From a virus, in IMG/VR virus record IMGVR_UViG_3300037247_000358, positions 1 to 50,476 of that record: a stretch of 50,476 nt of DNA. One strand, given 5' to 3'. The notes beneath the pieces were generated by a model, which searched no databases, was not told the origin of the DNA, and was given only the letters and a program-made list of their open reading frames with translations. Made by a program: the position numbers and the translations under genes. This document shows, piece by piece, positions 15,806 through 24,486 of the stretch. Positions within the stretch are counted from its first letter, which is position 1, and the number at the start of each line of letters is the position of its first letter.

Positions 15806-18433
15806 CTAGTTCGCCTCAGTCGTGGTGTTGGCTAGGGGTTGGGACACCAAAATGTAAATCCTCGCCTGCCCTGCGCTGGTATCGGCGTGGTCGCCGCCTG
15901 TGAGGTCGCACTGAATCTCTATATCCCCACTTGCTACGAGCATGAAGGGGGCAAATTTGTCCGTAGTATCAAACAGCAACGCACCCTTACCTCCGCTTGC
16001 TGTCGCATCGTGTAACTCGTACACCGTAGCGGCGGAGAAGAAATTGTCGTCCAGCGTGAGGTCGTTGGCTGAGCCTGCTGCTGTCCCGACCGAGCAGACA
16101 GCGGCTGACACTGGCCCTGTTCCTGCCCAAGCAACCACGACCGTTCCCACAACGTCGTGAATCATGGTGTTGGCTGGTAGCGTCCATAGGACGAAGTCGT
16201 CCGCCGTTGCCGCAGCAACTAAGTCGGTGTGGTCAACCTGTTTGAAAATCCAGCGGGGTTGATTTGATAAGGAACCTTCTAACGGATTGCCGACTGCTAC
16301 TACAAAAGCATCGTCTGTCTTGAGTGTGTCAGCGGCGCTACGGTAGAGGTTGGTGTCAACAGCAGAGTCTCCCGGCCCCCAACTTTGTTTCCCTCCTGCC
16401 GTGATTTGCCATCTGTTAGAGGTATCTCCTGTAACTACTGAATGAAAACCAACGTCAGTAGTCGCACTTGCCCGCTTTTGGAGACTTGTATTGGGGGAGT
16501 TAGGCAAGCGAAGAATAGCTCCGCTTCCAACCCAATCCAACGCCGCTTCTTGGTTGGGGCCAAACTCAATTCCAGATTTGTCGCGGCGGATTCGGAGACG
16601 AAGGTTGGAGCCCGTGTCGTCATAGAAATCAGAATGGGCAGTGGAGGATGGCGCTCGATACTCCGTCGCAGAAAAAGGCCCACGCCGAAGAGTGCCAAGA
16701 GATTGGAGCGCAGGGGAACCATCCTGCCGGTGGCCTTCCCAGTAGTTGTCTGAACCACTGTCGGTTATCTCGGTAGAGAAAGCCCCAATCACGCCAATGT
16801 TGAGAAACCTATTGTGGGTAGAGTTCGCGTCGGCGGTTATGAGTTTGACGGCGGAGGCACTGAACGCCGGAGTGCCAACACGAGAGAGCCTGTCTTGAAA
16901 TGTCCCGTCGGTCGTGTTGACTAATTCAAGGCCGTTTCCGACTCCCGAACCAGCGTCGTTGGGTGTGCCCAAACTAAAACCTCTAAAAACTGGGTATTCG
17001 CAGTTCGTGCACTTGACTTGGGGTTTTTCTCCTCTACCTTCCGTTTGCCAATTCGTGAAGGAAAAGTCAATGGAGTTTATAAATTCATAACAAATAGCGT
17101 TGCGGTTGCCGTCGCAGAAAGATACATCAAACTCACTGCCAACAAGACGACCCTGAAAGAGTTGGGAAAATCCACCACGCCGGATACTAGAGTAAATATT
17201 GGTCAGGGAAGACGAATGGAATCCAGAAGCATCGAACGTGCTGAAGTCTGCTGTATCGGTCTTGAGGCAGATAGTATCGAAGTTCCATGCTCCACCGGCA
17301 CCAGGGTCGCAGTAGAGGCGATTCACCGTGGAGAATTTGATATTCCCTTCGAGGTAGATGAAAGTGTCGTGAAACTCGTTGTCACCCTCGACCAGTATGT
17401 CCTCAAGGTCAATCTGTAAGAGTTCAAACAGAATTTCGGCCTGAGTGGACTTGAGTGTGGGTTTGTAGTTAATTGCCATCGTTCCCGTAACGCTCGGGAG
17501 CTTGAAAGTGAGATTACTAATGGATTGATGCCATGCCCGTGTAGCAGATACTTCCCATTCTACTAATGCTCGATTGGTTGGGAAGGTAGGCCCACCTGTG
17601 ATACGAGCGCAACGAAGGCTTACACCTACCAAATGGACTATATTAGTTGGTGTCAACCCTGTGCGGGGCAGGATTAGGGGAGACGAAATTAAGTAGTTGC
17701 CACAAGGAAAGGACACCGGTGTTCCCTGAATACCAGCGGACCCTATAACCTTGGCCGCGTCAATCGCAGCCTGAATCGCTGCTGTGTCATCAGTTATTCC
17801 ATCCCCTAGCGCCCCAAAACTCTTTACTGAAATAGGGTTTGTTCCATTTGCAATGCAGTTAGTCATTCCAGAAAGACGCAAACGGATACAATCAAGGTCG
17901 GTGTTATACCAAACATCGCCTTCTACCAGCGTCATTGTTCCTTCTTGTGCTGTGGTACGTTCTGTCAGACGAAGTTGACCAACTCCAGAGACACCAACAG
18001 TTCCACAAAAAGTAATCAGCCTGGTTGTTGTGTCGTAGTAAAACTCCCCCACCGTACAACCAGATGGCACTGCTGTAGAACCAGTCAACAGGTAACTACT
18101 GGAGCTTGCCAAATGTACATCTTCGATGGTGGTATCAGCCAACCCAGGGACAGATATTAAAATGTCGTATACCCCTGGAATAGCGTAAAATGTATAATTC
18201 CCAAGGGAATCAACAGCAAATGGGTTAGACAACGACCCACCAACGGCCGTGGAGAAAATTCCACCTGGGGGTTTTGTGGTTGTATTAGGCAAAAACACAG
18301 TTATTGCAGCAGTCGTAATCGGCGTGCCAGTAGAACTAAGAACTACATCTCTGTGAGCCGTGAGACTTAGTTGAGCATCCGCTGTGGATGACAAGAGCAG
18401 CAAAGTGAGCAAAAACAGAAGCAGCTTCCTCAT
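15806..18433 (-). CDS. Pectate-lyase-like tailspike with a Sec signal peptide
   Basis: The 875-residue protein begins with a typical signal peptide: Met-Arg-Lys, a Leu-rich core, and cleavage predicted after Ala-Asp-Ala at residue 20. Residues 21-110 resemble the N-terminal beta domain common in phage tail fibres (Leu-Ser-Asn-Pro-Phe, Gly-Asn-Tyr-Thr-Phe-Tyr). Residues 201-226 are the start of a pectate_lyase_3 beta-helix (KSFGALGDGITDDTAAIQAA), which continues to about residue 570. The C-terminal 170 residues form a beta-rich binding domain. The fold degrades or binds surface polysaccharide. A cleavable signal peptide is unexpected for a virion spike. GGAGG precedes ATG 18433, and palindrome copy 2 lies just upstream. 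Confidence 0.85.
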   Translation of the reverse strand: MRKLLLFLLTLLLLSSTADAQLSLTAHRDVVLSSTGTPITTAAITVFLPNTTTKPPGGIFSTAVGGSLSNPFAVDSLGNYTFYAIPGVYDILISVPGLADTTIEDVHLASSSSYLLTGSTAVPSGCTVGEFYYDTTTRLITFCGTVGVSGVGQLRLTERTTAQEGTMTLVEGDVWYNTDLDCIRLRLSGMTNCIANGTNPISVKSFGALGDGITDDTAAIQAAIDAAKVIGSAGIQGTPVSFPCGNYLISSPLILPRTGLTPTNIVHLVGVSLRCARITGGPTFPTNRALVEWEVSATRAWHQSISNLTFKLPSVTGTMAINYKPTLKSTQAEILFELLQIDLEDILVEGDNEFHDTFIYLEGNIKFSTVNRLYCDPGAGGAWNFDTICLKTDTADFSTFDASGFHSSSLTNIYSSIRRGGFSQLFQGRLVGSEFDVSFCDGNRNAICYEFINSIDFSFTNWQTEGRGEKPQVKCTNCEYPVFRGFSLGTPNDAGSGVGNGLELVNTTDGTFQDRLSRVGTPAFSASAVKLITADANSTHNRFLNIGVIGAFSTEITDSGSDNYWEGHRQDGSPALQSLGTLRRGPFSATEYRAPSSTAHSDFYDDTGSNLRLRIRRDKSGIEFGPNQEAALDWVGSGAILRLPNSPNTSLQKRASATTDVGFHSVVTGDTSNRWQITAGGKQSWGPGDSAVDTNLYRSAADTLKTDDAFVVAVGNPLEGSLSNQPRWIFKQVDHTDLVAAATADDFVLWTLPANTMIHDVVGTVVVAWAGTGPVSAAVCSVGTAAGSANDLTLDDNFFSAATVYELHDATASGGKGALLFDTTDKFAPFMLVASGDIEIQCDLTGGDHADTSAGQARIYILVSQPLANTTTEAN

Positions 18434-18447
18434 TCCATCCTCCGAAC

Positions 18448-18464
18448 TGTTTACACTATAAACA
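18448..18464. promoter_or_regulatory. Operator-like palindrome, copy 2
   Basis: TGTTTA-CACTA-TAAACA. It sits immediately upstream of the ribosome-binding site of the tailspike gene and overlaps the stop codon of the preceding minus-strand gene. On the minus strand the centre reads TATAGT, again compatible with a -10 element. Confidence 0.75.
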
Positions 18465-18837
18465 GTTTGATAGCTATGGTTCCAACAGTGGCTTTTAGTG
18501 TTATTTGACTAACTGTCGCAGCCACAGTCCCGTCGTAAACATCCACAGCAGCAGCCTTGACCATTACTAAATAACCTGCTGGTAATCTGCCAAGACCATG
18601 AGTCACTGTGAAATCGGTATTTGGTGTGCCAGGGGTTGTCACAGAAACCCAAGTGCCTTCAATGTTCTCGGAGTCAGTACCGTCACCGAATCCGATTCTG
18701 CCGTTCAAGGCCCTGGCAATCTCCTCATGTTGGCGTTTCAGGGTCAGTAGTAAGTCACGAAACCACGCCTCGTCGTAGCGGCTGGGGACTCTAACCTCCA
18801 ACGTAGGTGCAACTCTACCCACGCTTCTCACCCGCAA
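18451..18837 (-). CDS. Small tail protein, 128 aa
   Basis: An N-terminal helix is followed by a beta-rich region that includes Phe-Thr-Val-Thr-His-Gly-Leu-Gly-Arg, as in small tail or fibre-associated proteins. The first codon could be TTG 18837 or GTG 18831. Both lie inside the end of the nozzle gene and neither has a strong ribosome-binding site. Its position between nozzle and spike suggests a connector role, which is inference. Confidence 0.6.
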   Translation of the reverse strand: MRVRSVGRVAPTLEVRVPSRYDEAWFRDLLLTLKRQHEEIARALNGRIGFGDGTDSENIEGTWVSVTTPGTPNTDFTVTHGLGRLPAGYLVMVKAAAVDVYDGTVAATVSQITLKATVGTIAIKLFIV

Positions 18838-20413
18838 GGCTGTAAATGGGAGCGAATTCTACAAAACTAGCATTCGCTCCGGCGTCGCCGCTCACTTCCC
18901 AGGTCAGGAAAACCCCGTTGACTTTGAATGCAATAACCTTTGACAACGCTCTACCAGTACCAGTACCAACGGCAACAGTTTGTGTCTCCGACTGCCCATC
19001 CTCATTCGTGACCTTGAGGTCAAAGGTCACTGGGCCGTTGTCAACCATCCCAAGGCGGAACTTTACAATGGTTTTCCTGTGCCGTCGGCTACCGAGTGTA
19101 AGCTCGCCACTTCGTATTAACCAATTGGACTCTGACACAGTACCAAAATCAAACAGCCCAAAGGTTCCGTCGTCAAAGCCGATTCCAAAGGAATCCAAGG
19201 GATTGTTACTTTGCAGCGTAGCTGGGGTCCACTGCTGGTCTTGAATAGTACCAATCAGGTCAAGAATGCGAACCAACTCTGCGGCAGAGAAATCACCCAT
19301 GGTCCTGATGATTCTATCAAAAGTAAATCTTGTCCAACTCTCCTCGTTAAAGTTGTAAACCCAGGTAGAGCCGTTTGGTATGTTAAGCCAGTAGGCCAAG
19401 AAATCATTGCCATCAATACCTGTGGTAATAAATCCCTTAACAAGGTTCAGATTAGCCAACAACAACTCAGCCATAATCCGTTTCTTTGCGCCAACACGCC
19501 CCCTGAATCCTTGCAGCGGAGCATCTCCAATGCCAATTGATTCACTGGCATTGAACATATAGATATTGTCTTTGCCAACATAGCAGGCTATTTGCTCGCC
19601 ATAAAAAGCCAGAGAATGCGGAGCAATGTTACCTTTGGCACGGGAAGTCAGCGGCCTGAAATCAAACGGTCGCAGCCCAAGACCTGTGGGAATGACCTGC
19701 GTGATGCCCCACTGCTGCATAATATAACCGTTTTGGTATAGTTTGCCCATTCCAGCAATGGGGCCAAGGTCGTTGAACAGGTCATTGACACCAGCATTAA
19801 AGCCGGTCCAATCTGTGGTATCACCTGCGGCTGTCCACCTAACACGCTGATGCTGTACACCAGAATCAACAAGGTTGCCAACAACTAGGTGTTTGTTCAA
19901 CTCCATCATAAACTTTGCTGGGACAGCATTAGCATCTGCATCCGCAAATGTTGCAGTGCTACCGTCCCACACCTGCACTTTGTCAACACCTTGACAAAAC
20001 AAAAGCTGATTAGCTACAACTGTCCAAGTGAACAGGTCATCCACACCACCAGTAAGACCTCCAGCCTTTGTAATTTCAGTCCAACCTGTTCCACTTCCAT
20101 CCCAACGGAATAGTCTATCTTCCCCGATTCGTACCTGAATACGAGTTCCATCAGAACGAAAGAAATCTGCGATGCCATTTGGTGGCTCTGTCGGGGTCGA
20201 GGGCAAGGCATTCAGAGTCGTATACCCGGGCCGTGTAGAAGCCCTGCCCTTGCGAAGAATCATGTTAAGGCATTCTTGAAACCCCTCTCGGCCAATCAAA
20301 TCTGAAGCGACTTCAGACTGGATACCACCGAAGGGCCCAAGCATCTGATACTCAGGGAGTTCATGGGAACGGAGTTCTCCCTCAAACTGACGAGTAAACT
20401 GGGAGGAGCCCAT
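18815..20413 (-). CDS. Tail nozzle/tail tubular protein B-like, 532 aa
   Basis: The protein is beta-rich throughout with repeated short strands. Its start, with Arg-Glu-Gly-Phe-x-Glu-Cys-Leu-Asn-Met and then ARG-x-GY-x-TL, matches the pattern of podovirus nozzle/stabilisation proteins (T7 gp12 and P22 gp10 type), which begin with a 'few residues, then R-x-G' region and fold as a propeller-like ring. The length fits. It begins in a TAATG overlap with the fibre-like gene. Confidence 0.65.
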   Translation of the reverse strand: MGSSQFTRQFEGELRSHELPEYQMLGPFGGIQSEVASDLIGREGFQECLNMILRKGRASTRPGYTTLNALPSTPTEPPNGIADFFRSDGTRIQVRIGEDRLFRWDGSGTGWTEITKAGGLTGGVDDLFTWTVVANQLLFCQGVDKVQVWDGSTATFADADANAVPAKFMMELNKHLVVGNLVDSGVQHQRVRWTAAGDTTDWTGFNAGVNDLFNDLGPIAGMGKLYQNGYIMQQWGITQVIPTGLGLRPFDFRPLTSRAKGNIAPHSLAFYGEQIACYVGKDNIYMFNASESIGIGDAPLQGFRGRVGAKKRIMAELLLANLNLVKGFITTGIDGNDFLAYWLNIPNGSTWVYNFNEESWTRFTFDRIIRTMGDFSAAELVRILDLIGTIQDQQWTPATLQSNNPLDSFGIGFDDGTFGLFDFGTVSESNWLIRSGELTLGSRRHRKTIVKFRLGMVDNGPVTFDLKVTNEDGQSETQTVAVGTGTGRALSKVIAFKVNGVFLTWEVSGDAGANASFVEFAPIYSLAGEKRG

Positions 20414-21111
20414 TAACCTTTACTCACTGTGACCACCAACATATCAAACTCGATGGTCCCAGTACCACTGCCATTTTTGATTCCACTCTTGACGGTGATT
20501 GTGGAAGCAATGCTCTCTGTGGGTTCAGTGCCTGAAATCTTAACTGGGACGTTGAATCCAGCAGACCCTTGACCTATTGCTCTCTGGGAACTAGAGCCAA
20601 CGATGATAACATCCGCTGTCAACAGCCCACGAATAGTGTTCTGAAAAGCACCAGAATCACTATAGGCTAGTATCTCAGTAGCGCCAAATTCGAGAAGGGC
20701 TGTTGGAGGACCTCCCGCAGCAACGGTCATTTTGTAGCGGGCGACCACCCTAATATAACAACCAGTTACAAGGAAGTTACCAGGAATAGAGATTTGGTTG
20801 CCATCACCCGCAGTTATAGAACTCACAGTGACAAGCGAAGAATCAACAAAAGTCCTGTTAATTGACACTAGCGACCAGGCCGAGCCTGTCCACCGATACA
20901 ACTTCCCCTCATCCTCCGCAAAGAACAAAGCTCCAATGTTGGCGTTGCCAAAATCCGCCTCAGGTGTCTCACGGTTGGCAATCTTACCTGCGCCGAAGGC
21001 TCCGATGCGCTCTGCGGTGTCCTCCTTGTCCCGACGAATGTTTTGGCCCAGCAGATTGGCAGCTTGAGTATCTGCTGGAATGTTATTGTCCCAGGGTCTC
21101 GTAAAGGCCAT
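20413..21111 (-). CDS. Short fibre-like tail protein, 232 aa
   Basis: I place the start at ATG 21111 because GGGAG lies upstream and the endolysin gene ends two bases before it; an in-frame start further upstream would run deep into the endolysin gene. The N-terminus (MAFTRPWDNNIP, then an Arg-Arg-Asp-Lys-rich helix) is the kind found in phage tail fibre attachment proteins. A Gly-Ala-Leu-Phe-Phe-Ala-Glu-Asp-x-Gly-Lys-Leu-Tyr segment and a C-terminal beta domain follow. Confidence 0.65.
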   Translation of the reverse strand: MAFTRPWDNNIPADTQAANLLGQNIRRDKEDTAERIGAFGAGKIANRETPEADFGNANIGALFFAEDEGKLYRWTGSAWSLVSINRTFVDSSLVTVSSITAGDGNQISIPGNFLVTGCYIRVVARYKMTVAAGGPPTALLEFGATEILAYSDSGAFQNTIRGLLTADVIIVGSSSQRAIGQGSAGFNVPVKISGTEPTESIASTITVKSGIKNGSGTGTIEFDMLVVTVSKG

Positions 21112-21112
21112 G

Positions 21113-21520
21113 CTAGATAACTCCCTGCTCTGTCTTAAAATTACGAATTGGCAACTCAAAATGGCCCATATCCCGTTTCCGCCACTGCCCACCCCACCTC
21201 AAACCCAGGGCCTCGCCTATTTTGCCAAGACGTTGCCAGACAGGGTCTTTAGCGTCAAAATTCAGCTTGTCAGGGCCGTGTAGGTCATATTGCTGATACG
21301 GCGCTACGTCAATGGCAAGAGCCTTGCCAAAGGGATGCTGCGGCAAATGTCGTGAGTTCTTAGTCCAACTCCGTCCTGCCTTCAACAACTTCGTTTGCTC
21401 CGCAAGGGTACGGCCTGTAAATATAATAACCAATGGAATCCGTGCCTCCGCACAGCGGGCGAGAAATTCGACCGCTATCGGACGGAACCGTGGGTCTAGG
21501 TCATTGAGTTTTTTGCTCAT
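21113..21520 (-). CDS. Endolysin, M15-family (VanY-like) peptidoglycan peptidase
   Basis: The 135-residue protein has the zinc-peptidase signature in two parts: Ser56-x-His58 with Gly65-x-Ala67-x3-Asp71 (the spacing to the Asp is longer than the usual SxHxxGxAxD), and Asp117-x-Gly-His120-Phe-Glu. The His62-Pro-Phe-Gly stretch may supply the first histidine instead. Such enzymes cut peptide stems in peptidoglycan at lysis. There is no signal peptide, so release would need a holin. Its start lies 20 bases inside the FN3-like exported gene. Confidence 0.8.
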   Translation of the reverse strand: MSKKLNDLDPRFRPIAVEFLARCAEARIPLVIIFTGRTLAEQTKLLKAGRSWTKNSRHLPQHPFGKALAIDVAPYQQYDLHGPDKLNFDAKDPVWQRLGKIGEALGLRWGGQWRKRDMGHFELPIRNFKTEQGVI

Positions 21521-21947
21521 AGCGTCGCCAGAGCAAGAACAAGATTAGAAAACCCAACCCAGCTAACAGCACAGTAATTATCCGCAGGTTGCTGGGCGGG
21601 GCAGGCACAGTCAGGTCAACATTGACCTCGTTTGACGGGCCACTTTCGATGGAGAAACGCTCAGCAGTCGCGGTGTAGAAATAGTTTTTGCCCACTGGCA
21701 CAGCAGTATCCGTAAAGGTGAGTACCAAAATTGGGCTTGAGTTAAGTTTGGCGCAGCTCGCGTCTGGTGGCACACTCGTACAACCACCCACCACTTCTGA
21801 GCGGTAGGCATTGTAGGTAACACCTACCGAAGGCGAAGCGTCCCAAGCGAGTTCGACCTTTCTTGTCGCTTGAGCATTTACATCACTGCCAACAGAAACT
21901 ATCAAAGTCACAGCCAGTCCAGCAATCAGTAGCCAACGCCGTTTCAT
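21501..21947 (-). CDS. Exported FN3-like protein with C-terminal membrane anchor
   Basis: Residues 1-25 are a Sec signal peptide (Lys-Arg-Arg, hydrophobic core, Val-Asn-Ala cleavage). Residues 28-112 look like a fibronectin type III domain (VELAWDASPSVGVTYNAYRS, then Tyr-Phe-Tyr-Thr-Ala and Ser-Asn-Glu-Val). Residues 123-140 are a membrane helix followed by a short basic tail. The mature protein would project the FN3 domain outside the inner membrane. Overlap with the endolysin gene suggests a lysis or surface role, such as a spanin-like or exclusion protein, but no lipobox is present, so it is not a typical unimolecular spanin. Confidence 0.65.
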   Translation of the reverse strand: MKRRWLLIAGLAVTLIVSVGSDVNAQATRKVELAWDASPSVGVTYNAYRSEVVGGCTSVPPDASCAKLNSSPILVLTFTDTAVPVGKNYFYTATAERFSIESGPSNEVNVDLTVPAPPSNLRIITVLLAGLGFLILFLLWRRYEQKTQ

Positions 21948-22020
21948 TTCAGTTTCTCCATTTACTCAGCGTCCAGAACCAACTCCCAAGAATTAGACAA
22001 AGCAGATGAACTGACATCTC

Positions 22021-22776
22021 CTAGTTATCTCGTAACACAAAATTCCATCCAGCAGAAGCTATGACACCACCAGCTGCACTTTTTGCCTGTATCACAACAT
22101 CGCTTTTCTCTGCTACCAACAGTGTGTTTTCAAAGTCGTGCTGAGCATCACTTTGGAATATACCAAAATTGAATTTAGTCTGGAAAACCTCTCCCAGTAC
22201 CCGCACTCGTAACCGGAACGAAGCATCATCATTCTTTCCCACATCGCCGAACATTTTCCCTATAATCATGGTCTTTCCGGCTGGTACGGTGTAGTGGGTC
22301 TGAAGGGTTTGGTTGACGGCAATCTCTATCTGACCAATTACGTTTGCACCAGCGTCTTTGGCTATGATGACTCCTGCATTCCCTCCTCCACTACCTGCGG
22401 TAACAACAAACATACGATTAAGGCGCAGGAAAGTGGCTGTGGTATCCACAGGGTTAGTGCCATCCATAGTTACAGTTTCTTCTACTGGATTGTAGTCACC
22501 ATCCAAGCCAATCAGTCGAACGGTGAGGGCACCCGCCATTCCAGCATCGTCGGTTGCTCCGCCTTCTACCGCTAGGGTTTCGGCAGAAGATAGATAAGTT
22601 TTCGCACCACTGTTCGTCCAAACATCTTCATAGCTCGTGCCTACACCAGAGTTCATCCCAAATTTGTTGTCGGCGCTGTAACGGCTACGAAGCCCTGTGG
22701 CTACTGGCCAAGGGGTTTGAGCGGTGAGAAAAACTACTGAGATTATAAGGACTGCAATCAAGCTAATGCGTTTCAT
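22021..22776 (-). CDS. Exported beta-rich structural-type protein, 251 aa
   Basis: Residues 1-19 form a signal peptide ending Leu-Thr-Ala. The mature part contains GVGTSYEDVW, then Leu-Asp-Gly-Asp-Tyr-Asn-Pro-Val-Glu-Glu-Thr-Val and YTVPAGKTMIIGK. This resembles a virion-associated beta-sandwich family seen in marine podoviruses, whose members usually lack a signal peptide. It may be a capsid-associated or tail protein. Its place in the exported trio and the signal peptide are the main oddity. GAGGGA precedes ATG 22776. Confidence 0.6.
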   Translation of the reverse strand: MKRISLIAVLIISVVFLTAQTPWPVATGLRSRYSADNKFGMNSGVGTSYEDVWTNSGAKTYLSSAETLAVEGGATDDAGMAGALTVRLIGLDGDYNPVEETVTMDGTNPVDTTATFLRLNRMFVVTAGSGGGNAGVIIAKDAGANVIGQIEIAVNQTLQTHYTVPAGKTMIIGKMFGDVGKNDDASFRLRVRVLGEVFQTKFNFGIFQSDAQHDFENTLLVAEKSDVVIQAKSAAGGVIASAGWNFVLRDN

Positions 22777-22782
22777 CTTCCC

Positions 22783-23778
22783 TCACTGGATGTACGAGGC
22801 ACCAACCGAGTAGGTCGCTTCATCAGCATCAGCCACCGCTATTCGAAGCACCCAAGTACGAGGCAACGCGATAGACACAGCTTCGGTGCCATTGAAATCA
22901 GCGGCCAGGACACCCGGATAAATCAGATAAATGTCCGTTCCTACTGCCGTGGCCGCAGCCGCAGCTGTCCAAATAGTTACGTCTTTCCCCGATACTGGGT
23001 CTTTCATCAAGATGCTGGGAGTAAGGCCCACGCTGGCCGCATCAACCGTGATGTCCAGAATTATCATTACACCCCTAGCGTTGTAGTTTACTTGGTCGGT
23101 GGAATCAGTTTGGGCAGTGCGGGCAGCGGAGGCAAGTAGGGTTACTTCTTCGTTGTTACGCTCGCGGTCCCAAAGAGTACCGTTAAAAAGAAACCCGGCG
23201 ACAGCTAATTTTCGTGAAGCTGTAGAAGAGATAAAAGGCTGAGCTATACTGTTAGTGTCACCGTCGCTGCCGGTGATAGTCTGTCCAAAGACGAGTACTC
23301 CCTCGTTAGTTGTGAGCAGAGTCTGCGCGTTGGTGCCATCTGAACCAGCAACTAGAACTGGGCTACCCGCTACTGCTGCTCCATCCGCTGCTGCGCCTGT
23401 GGTGGGTGATTCAGAGATATACCCCAACAAGGTAGCGTTGACCGTTCCACCGGTAAGCACGGTAACGTTTAGCCGAACATAGAGTGGGTGCCCGGTTGTA
23501 AACACCGATATTCCACTGGAGGTGCAGGTCTGCCCTGCTATCAAATCCGACCAGGAGGAGTTATCCTCTGACTGTTCTAGCTTCACCGTACAGGTCGCAG
23601 GAGTGGAGACTGCGACCCAACGTATTCTCCACTCGCTTGCTCCTGTACTTCGGACTAGAACTGAGGTTCCAGTCGTGACAGAGGAAAAAGCTATCTGCTG
23701 AAGCACAACAGGGTTATCCGCCCTTAAGGGGAGGGCAAGAACCAACCCTAGAAGTAACGTCGAGAGAAACTTACGCAT
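22783..23778 (-). CDS. Exported beta-rich protein, 331 aa
   Basis: Residues 1-20 are a signal peptide (Met-Arg-Lys, Leu-rich core, Leu-Arg-Ala cleavage). The mature protein is rich in Thr, Val, Ala and Gly and in predicted strands, and has several Asp-Gly-Thr turns, as in phage baseplate or surface proteins. No catalytic motif is seen. It starts behind AGGAGG and is separated from the next exported gene by six bases, so the two are co-transcribed. It might be a surface-exposed virion part or an exported host-interaction protein. Confidence 0.55.
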   Translation of the reverse strand: MRKFLSTLLLGLVLALPLRADNPVVLQQIAFSSVTTGTSVLVRSTGASEWRIRWVAVSTPATCTVKLEQSEDNSSWSDLIAGQTCTSSGISVFTTGHPLYVRLNVTVLTGGTVNATLLGYISESPTTGAAADGAAVAGSPVLVAGSDGTNAQTLLTTNEGVLVFGQTITGSDGDTNSIAQPFISSTASRKLAVAGFLFNGTLWDRERNNEEVTLLASAARTAQTDSTDQVNYNARGVMIILDITVDAASVGLTPSILMKDPVSGKDVTIWTAAAAATAVGTDIYLIYPGVLAADFNGTEAVSIALPRTWVLRIAVADADEATYSVGASYIQ

Positions 23779-23789
23779 ACCAATCCTCC

Positions 23790-24116
23790 TTAATCTGTAG
23801 CAATCAAAACCCGACCTGAGTCAATAGTGTCAACAATCAACCCTGGTATCCAAAGTGGCCTTGCAAAGGCTGTTTCTACCGGACTGAACTCTGAGTTACC
23901 TTTTCCTGACCACACGATATTGCCGTTTGCATCTTTGACTATGGCTGTATGTGCCGCGGCGGAGTATTCTACAAAGGCAATTGAGGTTACCTTGATACGG
24001 CCTGTGTAGATAACGTCAGCTGCGGCGGTGTCGATAGACCAAACACGTCCGCTAATATCATTTGCCACGAAGCCCTCCCCAGCGCCTTTTGCTTTTTTGA
24101 GGGATACGACCCTCAA
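23790..24116 (-). CDS. Small structural-type protein, 108 aa, with TTG start in a hairpin
   Basis: The frame opens just after a stop, and only TTG 24116 is available as a start. A perfect 7-bp inverted repeat (24097-24103 with 24110-24116) covers this codon, which could limit initiation. The product is beta-rich and resembles small phage virion proteins with an Ala-rich body. It overlaps the upstream membrane-protein gene by 58 bases. Confidence 0.55.
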   Translation of the reverse strand: MRVVSLKKAKGAGEGFVANDISGRVWSIDTAAADVIYTGRIKVTSIAFVEYSAAAHTAIVKDANGNIVWSGKGNSEFSPVETAFARPLWIPGLIVDTIDSGRVLIATD

Positions 24117-24270
24117 GATGTTTCATTTTCATGTCGTTGGTGAAAACATCCCACATAACATCCATTTTGGTCTTAACTTCACCAATCCAAACACTCAGAC
24201 GGATAAGCTGTACTACACCGCCTATGATTGCTGCCAATTCCACAACCTCAACAGCATCTCGAATGTTCAA
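24058..24270 (-). CDS. Membrane protein, holin candidate, 70 aa
   Basis: TTG 24270 follows a strong GGAGG site with normal spacing. A single hydrophobic helix at about residues 8-28 is followed by an amphipathic charged helix and a basic tail, a layout shared by some class III holins. Its position among lysis-region genes supports a holin role, but another short membrane protein lies beside it. Confidence 0.55.
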   Translation of the reverse strand: MNIRDAVEVVELAAIIGGVVQLIRLSVWIGEVKTKMDVMWDVFTNDMKMKHLEGRIPQKSKRRWGGLRGK

Positions 24271-24293
24271 TGAAACCTCCGCTGGAACCTCCG

Positions 24294-24479
24294 CTACTGG
24301 GTTATGAATTTAAGAAGCTGCTGTGCAGCCTCCGTGTTTTCGTTAAGGGCGAGAACTACCTCCTCCAAATGTTCATCAAGTTTGTAGAGAATCCAAAAAA
24401 TGCCAAGAGTACCCAAAGACACAGTTCCATCCTTGGCCATTCCTGTATTCTCTTTGTTCAGACTTGGCAGGGCCATCAT
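24294..24479 (-). CDS. Membrane protein, second holin candidate, 61 aa
   Basis: After a polar start, residues 17-34 form one hydrophobic helix (Val-Ser-Leu-Gly-Thr-Leu-Gly-Ile-Phe), then an acidic amphipathic helix. ATG 24479 has AAGGTG upstream; an internal ATG at 24440 is an alternative. It could be a holin or antiholin partner of the preceding gene. Confidence 0.5.
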   Translation of the reverse strand: MMALPSLNKENTGMAKDGTVSLGTLGIFWILYKLDEHLEEVVLALNENTEAAQQLLKFITQ

Positions 24480-24486
24480 TGATTTG

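Noticed and set aside
24097-24116. Intrinsic terminator
   Set aside because: On the minus (coding) strand the stem is followed by A residues, not T, and the T-run lies on the wrong side.
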